Assembly: GCA_903813345.2 (NCBI GenBank)
Contig: CAIIXF020000002.1
Coordinates: 35,234,109-35,298,108 of the forward strand
Reading direction: 5' to 3'
Source of the DNA: Owenia fusiformis
Lineage: Eukaryota > Annelida > Polychaeta > Sabellida > Oweniidae
DNA: 64,000 nucleotides
A model generated the notes under the pieces. That model did not search any database, was not told where the DNA came from, and saw only the letters and a program-made list of their open reading frames with translations. The position numbers were made by a program, and so were the translations under genes. The stretch's first letter is position 1, and each line of letters opens with the position of its first letter. This document shows positions 10,343-22,700 of the stretch, piece after piece.

Positions 10343-13300
10343 TTAGAATGAACTTGCAAAAGTGCGCTCAATCCACAGATAATTTTTCTGACGGCGCACC
10401 ACCCACGAGTTGGCTTCAAATTCGTATATCTTCCCAAAGCACGTGTCAAACACGAGGACCTAAAACAACGTACATTTTGAATTATGCCAGTCCAGAGTTA
10501 TTTACAGGTTGTCTAATTCGATGAGGATAACTCAATAATACTTCTACCTGGAGACAATTCAACAAATAATTGTTTCATGAAATATTGTGCTGATACTAAA
10601 ACGAGGAGTGTTATGTAATTATAAGTTGAATGTCAATAGACAAAATTGCAAGAATTTTGGTGGAAGTTTAATTTTTTTAAAAACCAATAAAAAATATTTT
10701 GATACTTTTTATTAGCATTATAAAAGCATCCTGCATTTAGATACGTGTATCTCTGTAACATCTTGCCATATGATAGACTGCGGACTATTCTGTAGAAGTG
10801 CTCTAGAAATGGATCTCGCTTTTCACGGAAGGTCACACATTCCAACATATTTCAAACAATTTGTATGATTATAATAGACACTTTCTGGGTAGTTGGACTT
10901 TATGTAGGGGTGGCAGAAGGCCCTCAGGCCAATTTATACCCCTACCCCAACAAAACCTTGGGGGTACTTTAATACCACCCAATAAAAATAATACTAATGC
11001 ATATCAGATATTCATCGTTTTATAGTGGGTAGGGCATGCCATGGTTAGTCAGTGCCAGAAATTTCCAATCTCTGACTTATATGGTTACCATGGAAACAGT
11101 ATTTATATCTCACAATCTTCTCAATTTGACCCCGTCCCAAATGTGTCCTTAAGTTCTCAAAGTGAAATATTTGCAAATCTGTTTGGATTTTGTGGCTGCA
11201 ACTTTGTCAAAAGTTGAATTAATATGTATGTATTCACACTAAAGCACTAAAAACTTGATATAATGATCTCATAAATTAATAATATTTATCAAATGTAGTC
11301 ACACACAACTGCTTTTAGGGAAAAGTGGGCGTGGCACTTTTTGGTACTTGTGTAATTGTTGCAGCATTAAATGAAAAATACTTATTACACTAACAACAAT
11401 TGACATTAATTAGCATCTACTAACATTGTGTAACATTGTAGTATGTTCATTATCATTATTAGATACTTTAAATATTTTATATAAGTGTTATCATGACCCT
11501 TCCCTATCATAGGTCATTAATGGTCAAATTAACTTTTAAGTCCTAGAGGTCCTTAGTCTTTTTTGCTTGTCAAAGTCGTATTCATTGACTTGAAGCTAGA
11601 ATATAAATAGTTTCATTGATCAAGAGCTATGAGTTAAAATTGATTAATACATTTGTCAGGGTTAGAGCCATTTTATGCAATTGAAAAGTAATGGACCGAC
11701 ACTGATCAGTACCAAGCGAAGGTAACGGCCGTAACCTTCGCATCTAAGATGGCGGACAGTAATTGTCGATTTTGATATTTTTAATTTTCATTGAATTAAA
11801 CTACTTTAGAGTTGATGTTATGCTTTGACATTTGCACCAAATCAGGCTTAAATGACATTGGGACCATAGATGTAGTAAACATGAATAAATGATATGTGAA
11901 ATGTTATGCCCTGCCTTAATACATAACTAAGATTTTCTCGGATAAATGGTGTCTTACAATTGACTAACTGATTCAATTATCAACATCAGGTAATGCATGA
12001 TCTATCCAATGGATTAACGAAAATACTTGATTCCAATACACCCTATGCAGACAGAGCCTGTGGGAAATATGGTGTTCAAGATACACTACCCATGCAAATT
12101 ATTTTTGCATCTTGGAAGCCAGGCAGTATCTGTGTGATTTTATAAAAATTCGGAAATGTTCTTCAGATATGAGCCCCCTCTAAATATTGGGTGCGGAGCT
12201 ACGTTTATGGAGCTGCTCCGCACCCAATATTTAGAGGGGGCTCATATCTGAAAAACATTTCTGAATTTTTATAAAATCACACTGATACTGCCTGGCTTCC
12301 AAGATGCAAAAATAATTTGTATAGATAGTGTACCTTGAACACCATTTTTTATGAATGCTGGGGACTCAGTATTAAAAGGATAATTTCAAAATATATAGGT
12401 CTGGGAAAGGTTTAAGGCACACTGCGTCGCTATAGAATGAATTGCACTCCGCACCCTCCGCTCATTTGCTCCCCACCCAATATTTCCCACAGGCTCTGTC
12501 TGCATAGGGTGCAATATGGCAAAATAAATTATTCCATGTATGAATTGCATAGTGCATCATTTTGCAGATATTACATAATGCCTTCATTGACTCATGGTCA
12601 ACAAGGTACGGGTAAAACTCCTTTTAGTATTTCACAAAATAATGAAATATAAACAATTTACACATTTCTGAAATGCTGTACCTTTAGTGATTCCTTCGAC
12701 CTGGAAAGTGGTTTGTTATGTTAAAACTTAAAATAATATCTAAACAAATCTGTTTAGTGTATAAAAACAATAAAAGTTAATATGTTTAATATCAAATATT
12801 ATTAGACATAATGATATGAATATAACCTAAAATAAGAAATCTTGTTCTCGTATTCCATTTTAAAATTGGTTGAATGATTTTGGCACAGTAGAAATGATGG
12901 TCATGATTAAATATTATATGTAATATGCCCTGATGCTGTAACATCAATGGTCCTTTATAATCAGGTATGACTGAAATACTGGACAAGATCTTATAAGGTT
13001 ACAGTTTCCATATAACATATGTTCCATATTACTACCCCAAATCTCCATTGTGTAAGTTTATGAGTCATTATCCCTCAAATGCCTATCCTTGTCTAGAATA
13101 TGTCATTTTATCAATTTTATAAACAAGTATACAATTACAAGCCCCCCCCCCCTCCCACACCAAAACTTCATTTTCTTTATCAAATCTTTCTACCTCTATC
13201 TGTTATGATTCTCTGTCAGGCTTCCCCAATTTTCCATACTGTCAAGTAAACATCTAAATAGGATAGTTCTAGCTATTGCTGTTGTTTTGAAATGTTGACT

Positions 13301-16300
13301 TTTCTTGGGGAAATATTGTTTCAATTCTGACAGAAGTTTTTAGCCAATATCATTCAATTTATCAATATCCAAACGCAGGGTTTCAGAAAGTATGCATTTT
13401 GTTTGTGCCTGTATTTTCATCATGTGTACTTATTAAGACAGCTATATTTAAACGTAAATACATTAAAACATGATACATATAATCTTTTGACAATTTCTTC
13501 AGTAAAGTGGCCATTTTGAGAAATGATATATAGCTTGTAACTTTGTTTGATGCTCAACAAGATGTTCGACTGGATTTGCCTTTGTCTAATTCATATATAT
13601 ACCAAATACGAGAATCAGAATCTTATTCTACAAAACGGGTGTTCATGGAAGTAGCACTAATTATTGCATCATTGCTATAAATCGTGTGATTTGATTGGCT
13701 AATTCAGAACCATGTGACTAAAAATACCAGCATATTTCACAGCTCACTGAATTATTTCCATATTTAAAAGACGTATTGTCCAGCTTATTGCCCGCCTGGG
13801 GATTCTGACAACTGCACTTTCAATGATTTTTGCAACATGTATTACCATCGCCCTACGGGCTGCGGGCAATACATATTGCAAAAATCATTGAAAGATGAAC
13901 AGGTATTGCCCTCCATAGAATGAAATATTTGCTTAACATTTCTTACTGTTTCGGGCTTAATATCAATTTTGTTATAAACTGAATAAAGCGGCACCTTTAA
14001 CATGCAGCTAATTCTCCCATCTAACCAAGAGAGCCTCTTTTAATATATCGAAATTTAAAAATTGCCTCTGATTCAATTTGTTCAATCAAATCTAAAATGG
14101 TAATACCTTTTTACTGCTTCGAACTTCCTTATATTTTATACCATTGGGGTAGGATGTTTGTCTCTTTCAATTAATGCTTTCACCAGAAACATGGATATCA
14201 CTAATTTTGATTCATATTTAAAATGGTGTGCATGAATCTGTGTATTTTATACCAAATAGAGACACTTCCCTGGAGAGTTCTAAATCTCTATATGTTAACA
14301 GCCTAGTTCCCACATCCCTTGTTGACTTTGCTTCCATATTTCCTGTGAAGCCGTGGAACAGTTCTCTTGTTCTTCACAATTTTCCATTTTAATGTAACTC
14401 AATGAATAAGGCCAATTCATATCACTGGCTTCCCTAGGTCATTTGAATTCCTTGCAATTTTTAAATCAGCAATAAAGAATAATGGGTTAAATTATCAAAT
14501 AATGAAAAAGTTTCAAATTATGAGATTTGTTATATAGCTTCGAAATCTTGCTGAAGTGTAGTTTAACTATAGGTTAACAGGCTAAATTCTCATTGAGATA
14601 ATTTTAAAGAATCTTAAACATTGACTTATTGTTTCAGTGGTCCTATTAAAGTTCATGTGTACACAATCTGAACAACATCCAGTTTCAAACACTTCTGATT
14701 ATCATCAAGTTTCAAACACAATCTGAACATCATCAAATTCAATGCAAATGCAGTTTTACTTTAATCCAACAGAACGAATATGGTAAATCAATAGACTAAG
14801 TGACACATGTCAAGTCAATGGTAAATACTTGTATCTAGCCCAACTAGCACAAGTGCTGCGATCTACCGACTAGTATCAATCCATCTATCCATATACATAG
14901 CACCTAATGAGGTCACCGACTTCAAGTAAAGCTTTTTCCCTTGTCTATGGTAAAAAATAAGTTAAACAGAAAAGTTAGTTTGACACCATTGGTGATGCCC
15001 ACCTTGTATGGTATAGGGATAAAAGGAAAGTTCATGATAACACTTACATAAAATAATTTAAGTATCTAATAATGATAATGAACATATTACAATGTTACAC
15101 AATGTTAGTAAATGATAATTAAATGTCAATTATTGTTAGTGTAATATGTATTTTTTGCTTAATGCTGCAACAATTACACAAGTTCCAAAAAGTGCCACGC
15201 CCACTTTTCCCTTAAAGTAGTAGTGTGTGACTATATTTGATAGATATTATTGATTTATTGGAGCATTATATCAACTTTTTAGTGCTTTAGTGTGAATATA
15301 TACATATTTATACAACTTTTGACAAAGTTGCAGCCACAAAATCCAAACAAATTTGCAAATATTTCACTTTGAGGGCTAAGGGACATATTTTGGAGGAGGT
15401 CAAATTGAGAAGATTTTGAGATATAAATACTGTTTCCATGGTAACCATATAAGTTAGAGATTGGACATTTCTGGCACTGACTAACCATGGTATGCTCTGC
15501 CTTCTATAAAACTATGAATATATGACATGCATTAGTATTCTTTTTATCAGGTGGTATTAAAGTACCCCCAAGGTTTTCTTAGGGTGGGGGTATGAATTGG
15601 CCTGAGGGCCGTCTGCCACCCCTACATGAAGTCCAACTACCCAGAAAGTGCCTAGCATAATCATACAGACTGTTTGAAATATGTTGGAATGTGTGACCTT
15701 CCATGAAAAATGGAAGTTGCAATTATCAGAGTAGTCCACAGTCTATGACCCCAACCGGGGATATGCATGGCTACTACATGCATCTTTTCGGAGGGCAACA
15801 AGGGGTATTCGTAAGATCGCTTTACGGTGTAGGCAAACTTTGAATTGGGATTGTAAATAAACTTTGTAGACACATTGTATAACCCATTAAAGGGTTAGAA
15901 AATGTCGTATTTAGCCTCGAGATAATCGTATGTCTTGGAGGAATGAACTCAGAAAGGAATAGTTTAATCTTTGTTTATTTACCCTCTTTACTTTCCAGTT
16001 GTCCATATCGTTCACGGATTTGCCCGATTCGTTTGAGAGTCTTATCCACGTGGGCGGTAACGGAATATATGAACGCTGGATAACACCATATGCGTCCCAA
16101 CTAAAACATTGCGAACATAACATTAAATACATTAAAGCAATACTTCTTTGGACGCCATCGCCTGTGTAATCTTTGTCAAAAATGAACTTAAATAAGAAGC
16201 GATCGGATCCGAACATTCAGTTACTTACGAGCCAGGTTCTTTGTCATTCCGGCCATTGTTTATGGGAAATTTAAGAGAAGCACCCGCTTCGGCATTGTTC

Positions 16301-18153
16301 CAAAATCGAATCCCATATGGATCCCATGAGCCAGCATATTCCCGAGTACTTGTCTGTGTGATAACCCAGTAGCCACACGGAGTACTGAGCCCCAGCACAG
16401 AAAACAAAGCCGATGACTGTCCCGAGCCTGATAAACTCGTTAGGCTATTTGCCCTTGGTCCACTACTTGGTTTATCTGCTACTAACATACAAACAAAATC
16501 ATTTAAAATGCCGAACAGGTAAGAACTTAAACACAAACGTAAAATCCAAGCATGTTACCCAGAAAATGTACCCCTTTAAAATTTTTCAATTACCCAGTAA
16601 AGGTCAAATATTTGAATAATTAATGGTCAACAATGGCTTGTTGATTTCAACTTATTTTGAAAAACATTTACAGCTGTATTTCAAGTCACAGTCAATACTA
16701 TTTGAGTGATGCTAAAATATTTTCAAAGGATGAGTATCGATATGGCGAACTTTTTGAACATACGTTTCTCTTAAACAAGTCATCAAAAAATTATGAAAAT
16801 TTTACACATTGTCAATTTAATGGTCATCATTTGGTAACAATATAATTTGAAATATATATATATATATATTTTCTCTATATTGTTTTAGAAAACACATCGG
16901 ACACTTGTTTCGTTCTTGGTATCATATGTTCGGAATGAAATGAAACATCTATCCGAACCTCATTGGAACAAAACGACATAAACATCTCTCAATATTGTAA
17001 TAATACAGAGGAAGGTTTGGTTGATTAAAAAAAGTATCTTGTTAATGAAATTAAAGGTTTATCTTAGTTTTTATCTATTTCGAGGGGTTTTGTTTTAAAT
17101 TTTTGAATACTTTTTGTTAAATCAACCAAAATGTATTTTGTACAACTATCATATTGGGAAGTCTAAGAAAATGTTCTATATGCTATTTTGTTCAAACAAG
17201 CTTCGGAAAGATATTTTATTTCATTCTCAAGAAATGGTAATAAGGAACAAAAATTGCACTAAAAAACAAAAAATGTTAACAAAAACAGTAGGCCTAATGT
17301 AAAATATTTCTAAATATTTTCGCATTAACTTGTTGTCAATCAGTCACCATTACATAAAGGACCGTGTTTTTTACAGAATGTTTTCAATAATTGGTTTAAA
17401 GAAAAACATTATTGAATTCGGTTCTTTATATCGATACCAATCCTTTTACTTTGGATTCATAACCAAGTTCTTTACATAATGTAAAATGTTTTAGCATTAG
17501 ATGCTACGTACCTCCTGACGTTACGTACTTTGGTCCCGTTTTAAGTGGTGGTTTGTCAGGATTATCATCCTCGTCATCATCTGGTGGAGAACAGCCGGGT
17601 GCATTTGGATATTTGCGACATTTTTTCTTTCCACCTATATATTTCAATTGAAATTTATAAATACTGTGTTATAAGAGTGTTATATATAAAGTGCAATATA
17701 TACTTCAAGAAAAGTGCCCAAACTTGCGAGTTACTTTGTCAGTGCACTTCATGGAAAAATCATGAATATCCCCGAATGAATAATGTAATTCCAGAGTTGC
17801 TTTGCTGTAGATTAAAATGTATTTCTATGAAAATACATTTATTTAGAATAATTAAAGAGATTCCTTTTAAAAAGAAAATGTTATTAACATTGTTATCTTT
17901 TCGGAATTTTTGAGTTTTTTAAAACAAATTGCCTCATGTCTTTTAGAAAAATTATATTATCTAATAATATGTGTGTTAGATAATCAGCGATATTAATTAT
18001 GATTTCAAATGTATTTCAATTGCTATGAAATGTATTTGCAAAAATCTGGAAAAATAATCAAATCTAAGATAATGTTGTAAATTGTTAAGCCATACCTGCA
18101 AATACCGCTGGTGAGAAGCATATTGCTATAAGTAGCAAAGTAAAAAGCTGCAT
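10343..18153 (-). CDS. Secreted PLAT/LH2-domain protein 1 (222 aa, five exons)
   Basis: Exons (minus): 18153-18096, 17634-17512, 16481-16229, 16100-15983, 10459-10343. All have AG/GT borders and the joined frame is open. Residues 1-19 are a signal peptide (MQLFTLLLIAICFSPAVFA). Residues 20-61 are a basic-Cys then acidic-proline linker (GGKKKCRKYP ... PPDDDEDDNPDKPP). About 97-206 form a PLAT-like beta sandwich: YWVITQTS, AGSWDPYGIRFW, EPGSWDAYGV, PTWIRLSNES, DNWKVKR, then GKIYEF-x-x-x-SW, matching the family's W-F-L-x-x-V-x-V and Y-x-F-x-x-x-x-W ending. PLAT domains usually bind lipid membranes or protein partners; the target here is unknown. The last exon lies 5.5 kb away, beyond a long inverted repeat. 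A paralogue with identical exon phases lies just upstream. The PLAT call rests on pattern, not a search. Confidence 0.8.
12041..12510. repeat. Nested large hairpin with an interrupted arm
   Basis: The left arm is 12,041-12,200. The right arm is 12,211-12,347 plus 12,478-12,510, split by about 130 extra bases. The arms meet at GGTGCGGAGCT / AGCTGCTCCGCACC with a loop of about 10 bases. The outermost match is CCTATGCAGACAGAGCCTGT. Confidence 0.8.
13798..13900. repeat. Small hairpin around GCCCTACGGGCTGCGGGC
   Basis: The arms contain CTTTCAATGATTTTTGCAA and its complement on either side of a GC-rich loop. This is a foldback of the kind seen several times in the window. Confidence 0.6.
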
Positions 18154-19624
18154 TGTTTGTCTGTGTCCCTTCTGAAGTTCTGTGTTAATGATGAGCCTTT
18201 GCGCGGTATCCTAGACTTTTAAGTTTGTATAATGATTAACATATAGAGATGATTAATCATTAGTGGAAGGCATGGATACTTTGCGCAATTCAGTAAAAAT
18301 GTGCTTTCTTGTCGTTGGCATGTTTGTGAGGGCGGGCGCCAAATGTAATTAAAATTACAACCGTCATTCATTCATATAAAAAAATCCAAAGTATAATTGT
18401 TCAGATAATTCTATGGAATCTGATATTAAGCATGATTAATGTTTGATCAACCCTTTTGATTAGTTTTTACAGCATTTCTATTTGTAGGTATGAATAAAAA
18501 CAAAGACCAGGCAAATTAACAAGTATTGAAATCATCACTATATATATATAATGGTTGATAAATGTCGAGAATTGCAATGGTTGATGCAAGAAATACTTAG
18601 TATGATCAATTAAAATGGCCACGCCTATTTTCTTCACGTCCGGTGATCGGAAAGATTGGATGAAGAGAGTGTGAAGTTACATCTCTTATCTTGTCTTATG
18701 ACATATTACTCCCCCTCTCCATCCCCTCCCCTCCCCACCCCATTTTAAATATTTTCGATTATTTTTTATATAGCGTTTGGAAACTTATTCCATTAAGTCA
18801 GCAATTCCATTAATTTGATGCTGATATCACTCACGCGGATTTATAACAGGTCGTATAGAGGTCATTGTTGCTTGATTAACGGCAAAAACATCGACATTTG
18901 CCCGTTGGCGGCGTTGCGCCTTTTAAAATATATCGTATCTTGAAAGCGTATCGGTTCTAAAATAATTCTAGAATTCCTAACATGTTTTACCAGACCATGG
19001 CCTATTCATTCAGCAATTCAACAGTAATTAAACTATCCTTAAAAAATTTTGTAGCAGAATTGCCTGCTCCCCTCTCTCTTCCATTGTTCCGATCACCGGG
19101 TGTGCTCTTGGATTATATAATAATCAGATTCGAAATAGATTTTTACTCGTTGCCTCATTATCTGACAGATTCATAGTATAGTAAAGGTTTTCTTGGTAAC
19201 TTTGAGGTGGATAATGGCTATAATGCTGAAGAACAGATAATTCAACAATGGGAATCGGGAACAACTATATAATAGTCCTCCTATGATGTTTAAAATGGAT
19301 TTTTACAGTGTTGTGGGTTGACCCTGCAAGGTGCTCGTAATTAATTTTAAAAATGCCCCACATCATTCGAGGGTAAATCGATTTATAGTTGAATCAAAAC
19401 TTCTTTTGATGACTGAAAATCTTGAGCTTTAAATCTTTAAGCAAATAAATAATCTATTTCGGCATTTCTATGCTTCCTTCTGTCTACATTTTAGATACAG
19501 GGTGACCCCAACGTGTGTTTTGTGTCATCCTATATAAATATTCCCTTTTGACAACTGTCAAGTTGTCAGGTTCAAATTTAGGAATAACTTGACAACAATC
19601 GATTTGACATTTCCAAGAAAACGT
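18154..19624. other. Spacer between the two PLAT genes
   Basis: This 1.5 kb holds the presumed promoter of PLAT gene 1 (right next to 18,153 on the minus strand) and the 3' flank of PLAT gene 2. I see no confident promoter box, although AT-rich sequence with a TATA-like ATTATACAAA lies about 80 bases upstream of the ATG. A mariner-like terminus TACAGGGTGACCCC lies near 19,497 with no partner. Confidence 0.5.
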
Positions 19625-19630
19625 TTTATT
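19625..19630 (-). terminator. Polyadenylation signal of PLAT gene 2
   Basis: An AATAAA hexamer reads on the minus strand 100 bases after the stop codon at 19,730. Confidence 0.5.
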
Positions 19631-19729
19631 CAAATCTGAAGACACTTTGGCAAGAACAATCGTTTCTTTTTGGTAGATATCGTTTTTCGAAAAATATAAA
19701 TATTGTAGTCGTTTGAATCAGCCACATGA

Positions 19730-22700
19730 TTAAAATGGACTCGCAAATCTACGTTCAAGCCAAACGTAACTTTTCTTACGACGCACTACCCAACAGCCAC
19801 ATCCGAATTCGTAGATTTTGCCATAACACGTGTTCACTACGAGGACCTAAAAAGGGAAAGCACGGATGCACCATAACCAAAGATGGTAATATCACGAAGA
19901 TGGCCGAGGATGTTAATATCACGAAGATGACCGAAGATGTTTATATCACGAAGGTGGTAATATCACGAAGATGGCCGAATATGTTAATATCACGAAAATG
20001 GCCGAAGATGTTAACATCACGTAGATGGCCGAAGATGTCAATATCACGAAGATGGCCGAAGATGTTAACATCACGTAGATGGCCGAAGATGTCAATATCA
20101 CGAAGATGGCCGAATATGTTAATATCACGAAGATGGCCGAAGATGTTTATATCACGAAGATGGCCGAAGATGTTAATATTATGAAGATGGCCGAATATGT
20201 TCATATCACGAAAATGGCCGAAGATGTTAACATCACGTAGATGGCCGAAGATGTTAACATCACGTAGATGGCCAAAGATGTCAATATCACGAAGATGGCC
20301 GAAGATGTTAATATCACGAAGATGGCCGAAGATGTTAACATCACGTAGATGGCCAAAGATGTCAATATCACGAAGATGGCCGAAGATGTTAATATCACGA
20401 AGATGGCCGAAGATGTTAACATCACGTAGATGGCCAAAGATGTCAATATCACGAAGATGGCCGAAGATGTTAACATCACGAAGATGGCCGAAAATGCTTC
20501 AAGGAACCAATCAAATTCCTCGAGGCATCTTCGGCCATCTTCGGCTTGGTTACAAGCATATTCGTTTGCAGTCCAAAATCGTGACCCCACCTAGAAAATG
20601 TTGGCTTCACTGTACATACCAAACAGTGAAATTATCCCCTTGCATATTTTTCTAACCCAGTTGCATCTTTAGGAAGTGGGAGCTTTAAAGACGAGTTGAG
20701 TGTAAGTATCACAAAAAAGTACATCTCTAATTTTCTAAAAGAAATCAAGAGTTCTGACTTTGAGTCAGGATAATCCATTGGCAAATCAATTGAAAAGTAG
20801 AATCCCTAATTCAAGAATTTCATCAGTAATTCCCGTGAATTTCGTTCGGTGCTTTTTTCGTTCATCAGTACAGTACGTGTATAACCATGACCTTATTGAA
20901 TTGATATTAATTTCATATACCCCTTAATGTTATAAAGTTTTGAATTTTTAAAAAACAATAAACGTTGACAACTTTAAATTGAGATAAAATATTCATGTTT
21001 CGATTGTCACTATCATTGTAATTATTACACGAGGGTTCAATAACATTTAATTCATACTTTATCCTCATAATCTACTAAGTATGGGATAAATCCGTTATTA
21101 AACGCTCGATTTTTGGAACAGGAAATATCCCTCGGTAAATACAATATATCAACTCTCGGTCCCTACGATCTCTCGGGTAGATATATTGTATTTCCCTCGG
21201 ATATACCCTGTATCAAAACCTCCCATTAAATAACCTTTATATATTTACCCTTTTTATTTTCCAGTTGTCCATATCCCACAACTCTTTCTTTGCTTCGTTT
21301 GAGATTCTTATCCATTTTGGTGGCTTTGGGATATATTTTGGAAGAATGACACCATATGCGTCCCATCTGAAAAACACAAAGCCCAACAATGCAACTTAAA
21401 TCATTCCTAAGGCATTACGTTACACATTCCTGGTGTAGTATTAATGATGTCTATATGACGAAGTTGGCGAAACATACTTCAAGGACCCAATCAAAACCAT
21501 AGATGGGTGAGGCCTGAGGGTTAGATCTTTGGCCATCTTCGTTGCGATCCAAAAGTCGTTACCCGTAAATGTCTGACAACTTACGAGCCTGGTTCTTTGT
21601 CGTCCCGTCCATTGTTTATAGGGAACTTTAAAGATGCGCCATTTTCTTCATTGTTCCAAAATCGTATTGCATAAGGATCCCACGAGCCAGCATATTCGTG
21701 TGTGCTCGTCTGTATAATTATCCAGAAACCACACTTAGCACTAAGCCCACTTACTGCTAACATATTCGACGCCCTGCCAGCTAAACTAGATACCGTCGCC
21801 CTGGTACCATTACTTGGTCGGTCACACACTAAAGTAATTCAAAACTCAAAAATGTAGCTTATGCATGCAATGGCGGTGTATATTAAAACATTCAACAATC
21901 ATGGAATACCTTAAAATAGTGTTAACACTCATGGTTAGAGTATACTTATAGAATCATTCTTCGTTCAGTTATACACAATTGGGGCCTTCAATCAATTCCA
22001 GTCGATCAGCTGTTTATCGACTGTTTATTTCATATCCACCAAACTGAAGATGATCATTTATTTTTCCATTAACATCAACACTGAAAAGACATTTGGTAAA
22101 TCAGACATGCCGTAATGAGGCCTCACTTACAGGTCTTGTATAACCTATAAATGCAATAATGTCGAACATGCAATGAATAGCACTTACAGGTACATATTGT
22201 ATAACCTATAAATGCAATAATGTCGAACATGCAATGAATAGCACTTACAGGTACATATTGTATAACCTATAAATGCAATAATGTCGAACATGCAATGAAT
22301 AGCACTTACAGGTACATATTGTATAACCTATAAATGCAATAATGTCGAACATGCAATGAATAGCACTTACAGGTACATATTGTATAACCTATAAATGCAA
22401 TAATGTCGAACATGCAATGAATAGCACTTACAGGTACATATTGTATAACCTATAAATGCAATAATGTCGAACATGCAATGAATAGCACTTACAGGTACAT
22501 ATTGTATAACCTATAAATGCAATAATGTCGAACATGCAATGAATAGCACTTACAGGTACATATTGTATAACCTATAAATGCAATTATGTCGAACATGCAA
22601 TGAATAGCACTTACCATCTAAAAACTGATTGTAATAAGTTGCACCACTTCGAGGTGGTGCGTCCGGGGTGCCTTCATCAATTTCGCCACTATCTCTGACA

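Larger units (their letters stand above)
10773..15748. mobile_element. Long inverted-repeat structure of about 5 kb in a PLAT intron
   Basis: Arms of about 720-740 bases, 10,773-11,510 and 15,027-15,748, are reverse complements with scattered mismatches. Landmarks are GGAAGGTCACACATTCCAAC with its mate near 15,690, and GGGCGTGGCACTTTTTGG with its mate near 15,196. The 3.5 kb between them is non-coding AT-rich DNA with a nested hairpin (12,041-12,510) and a smaller one near 13,800-13,900. It lies wholly in intron 4 of PLAT gene 1. It may be a non-autonomous foldback transposon or an inverted segmental duplication; no transposase or clear target duplication was seen. Confidence 0.75.

Noticed and set aside
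19726-20655. Plus-strand ORFs with SRRWPKML repeats
   Set aside because: The 27-bp satellite plus the antisense of the real last exon of PLAT gene 2.
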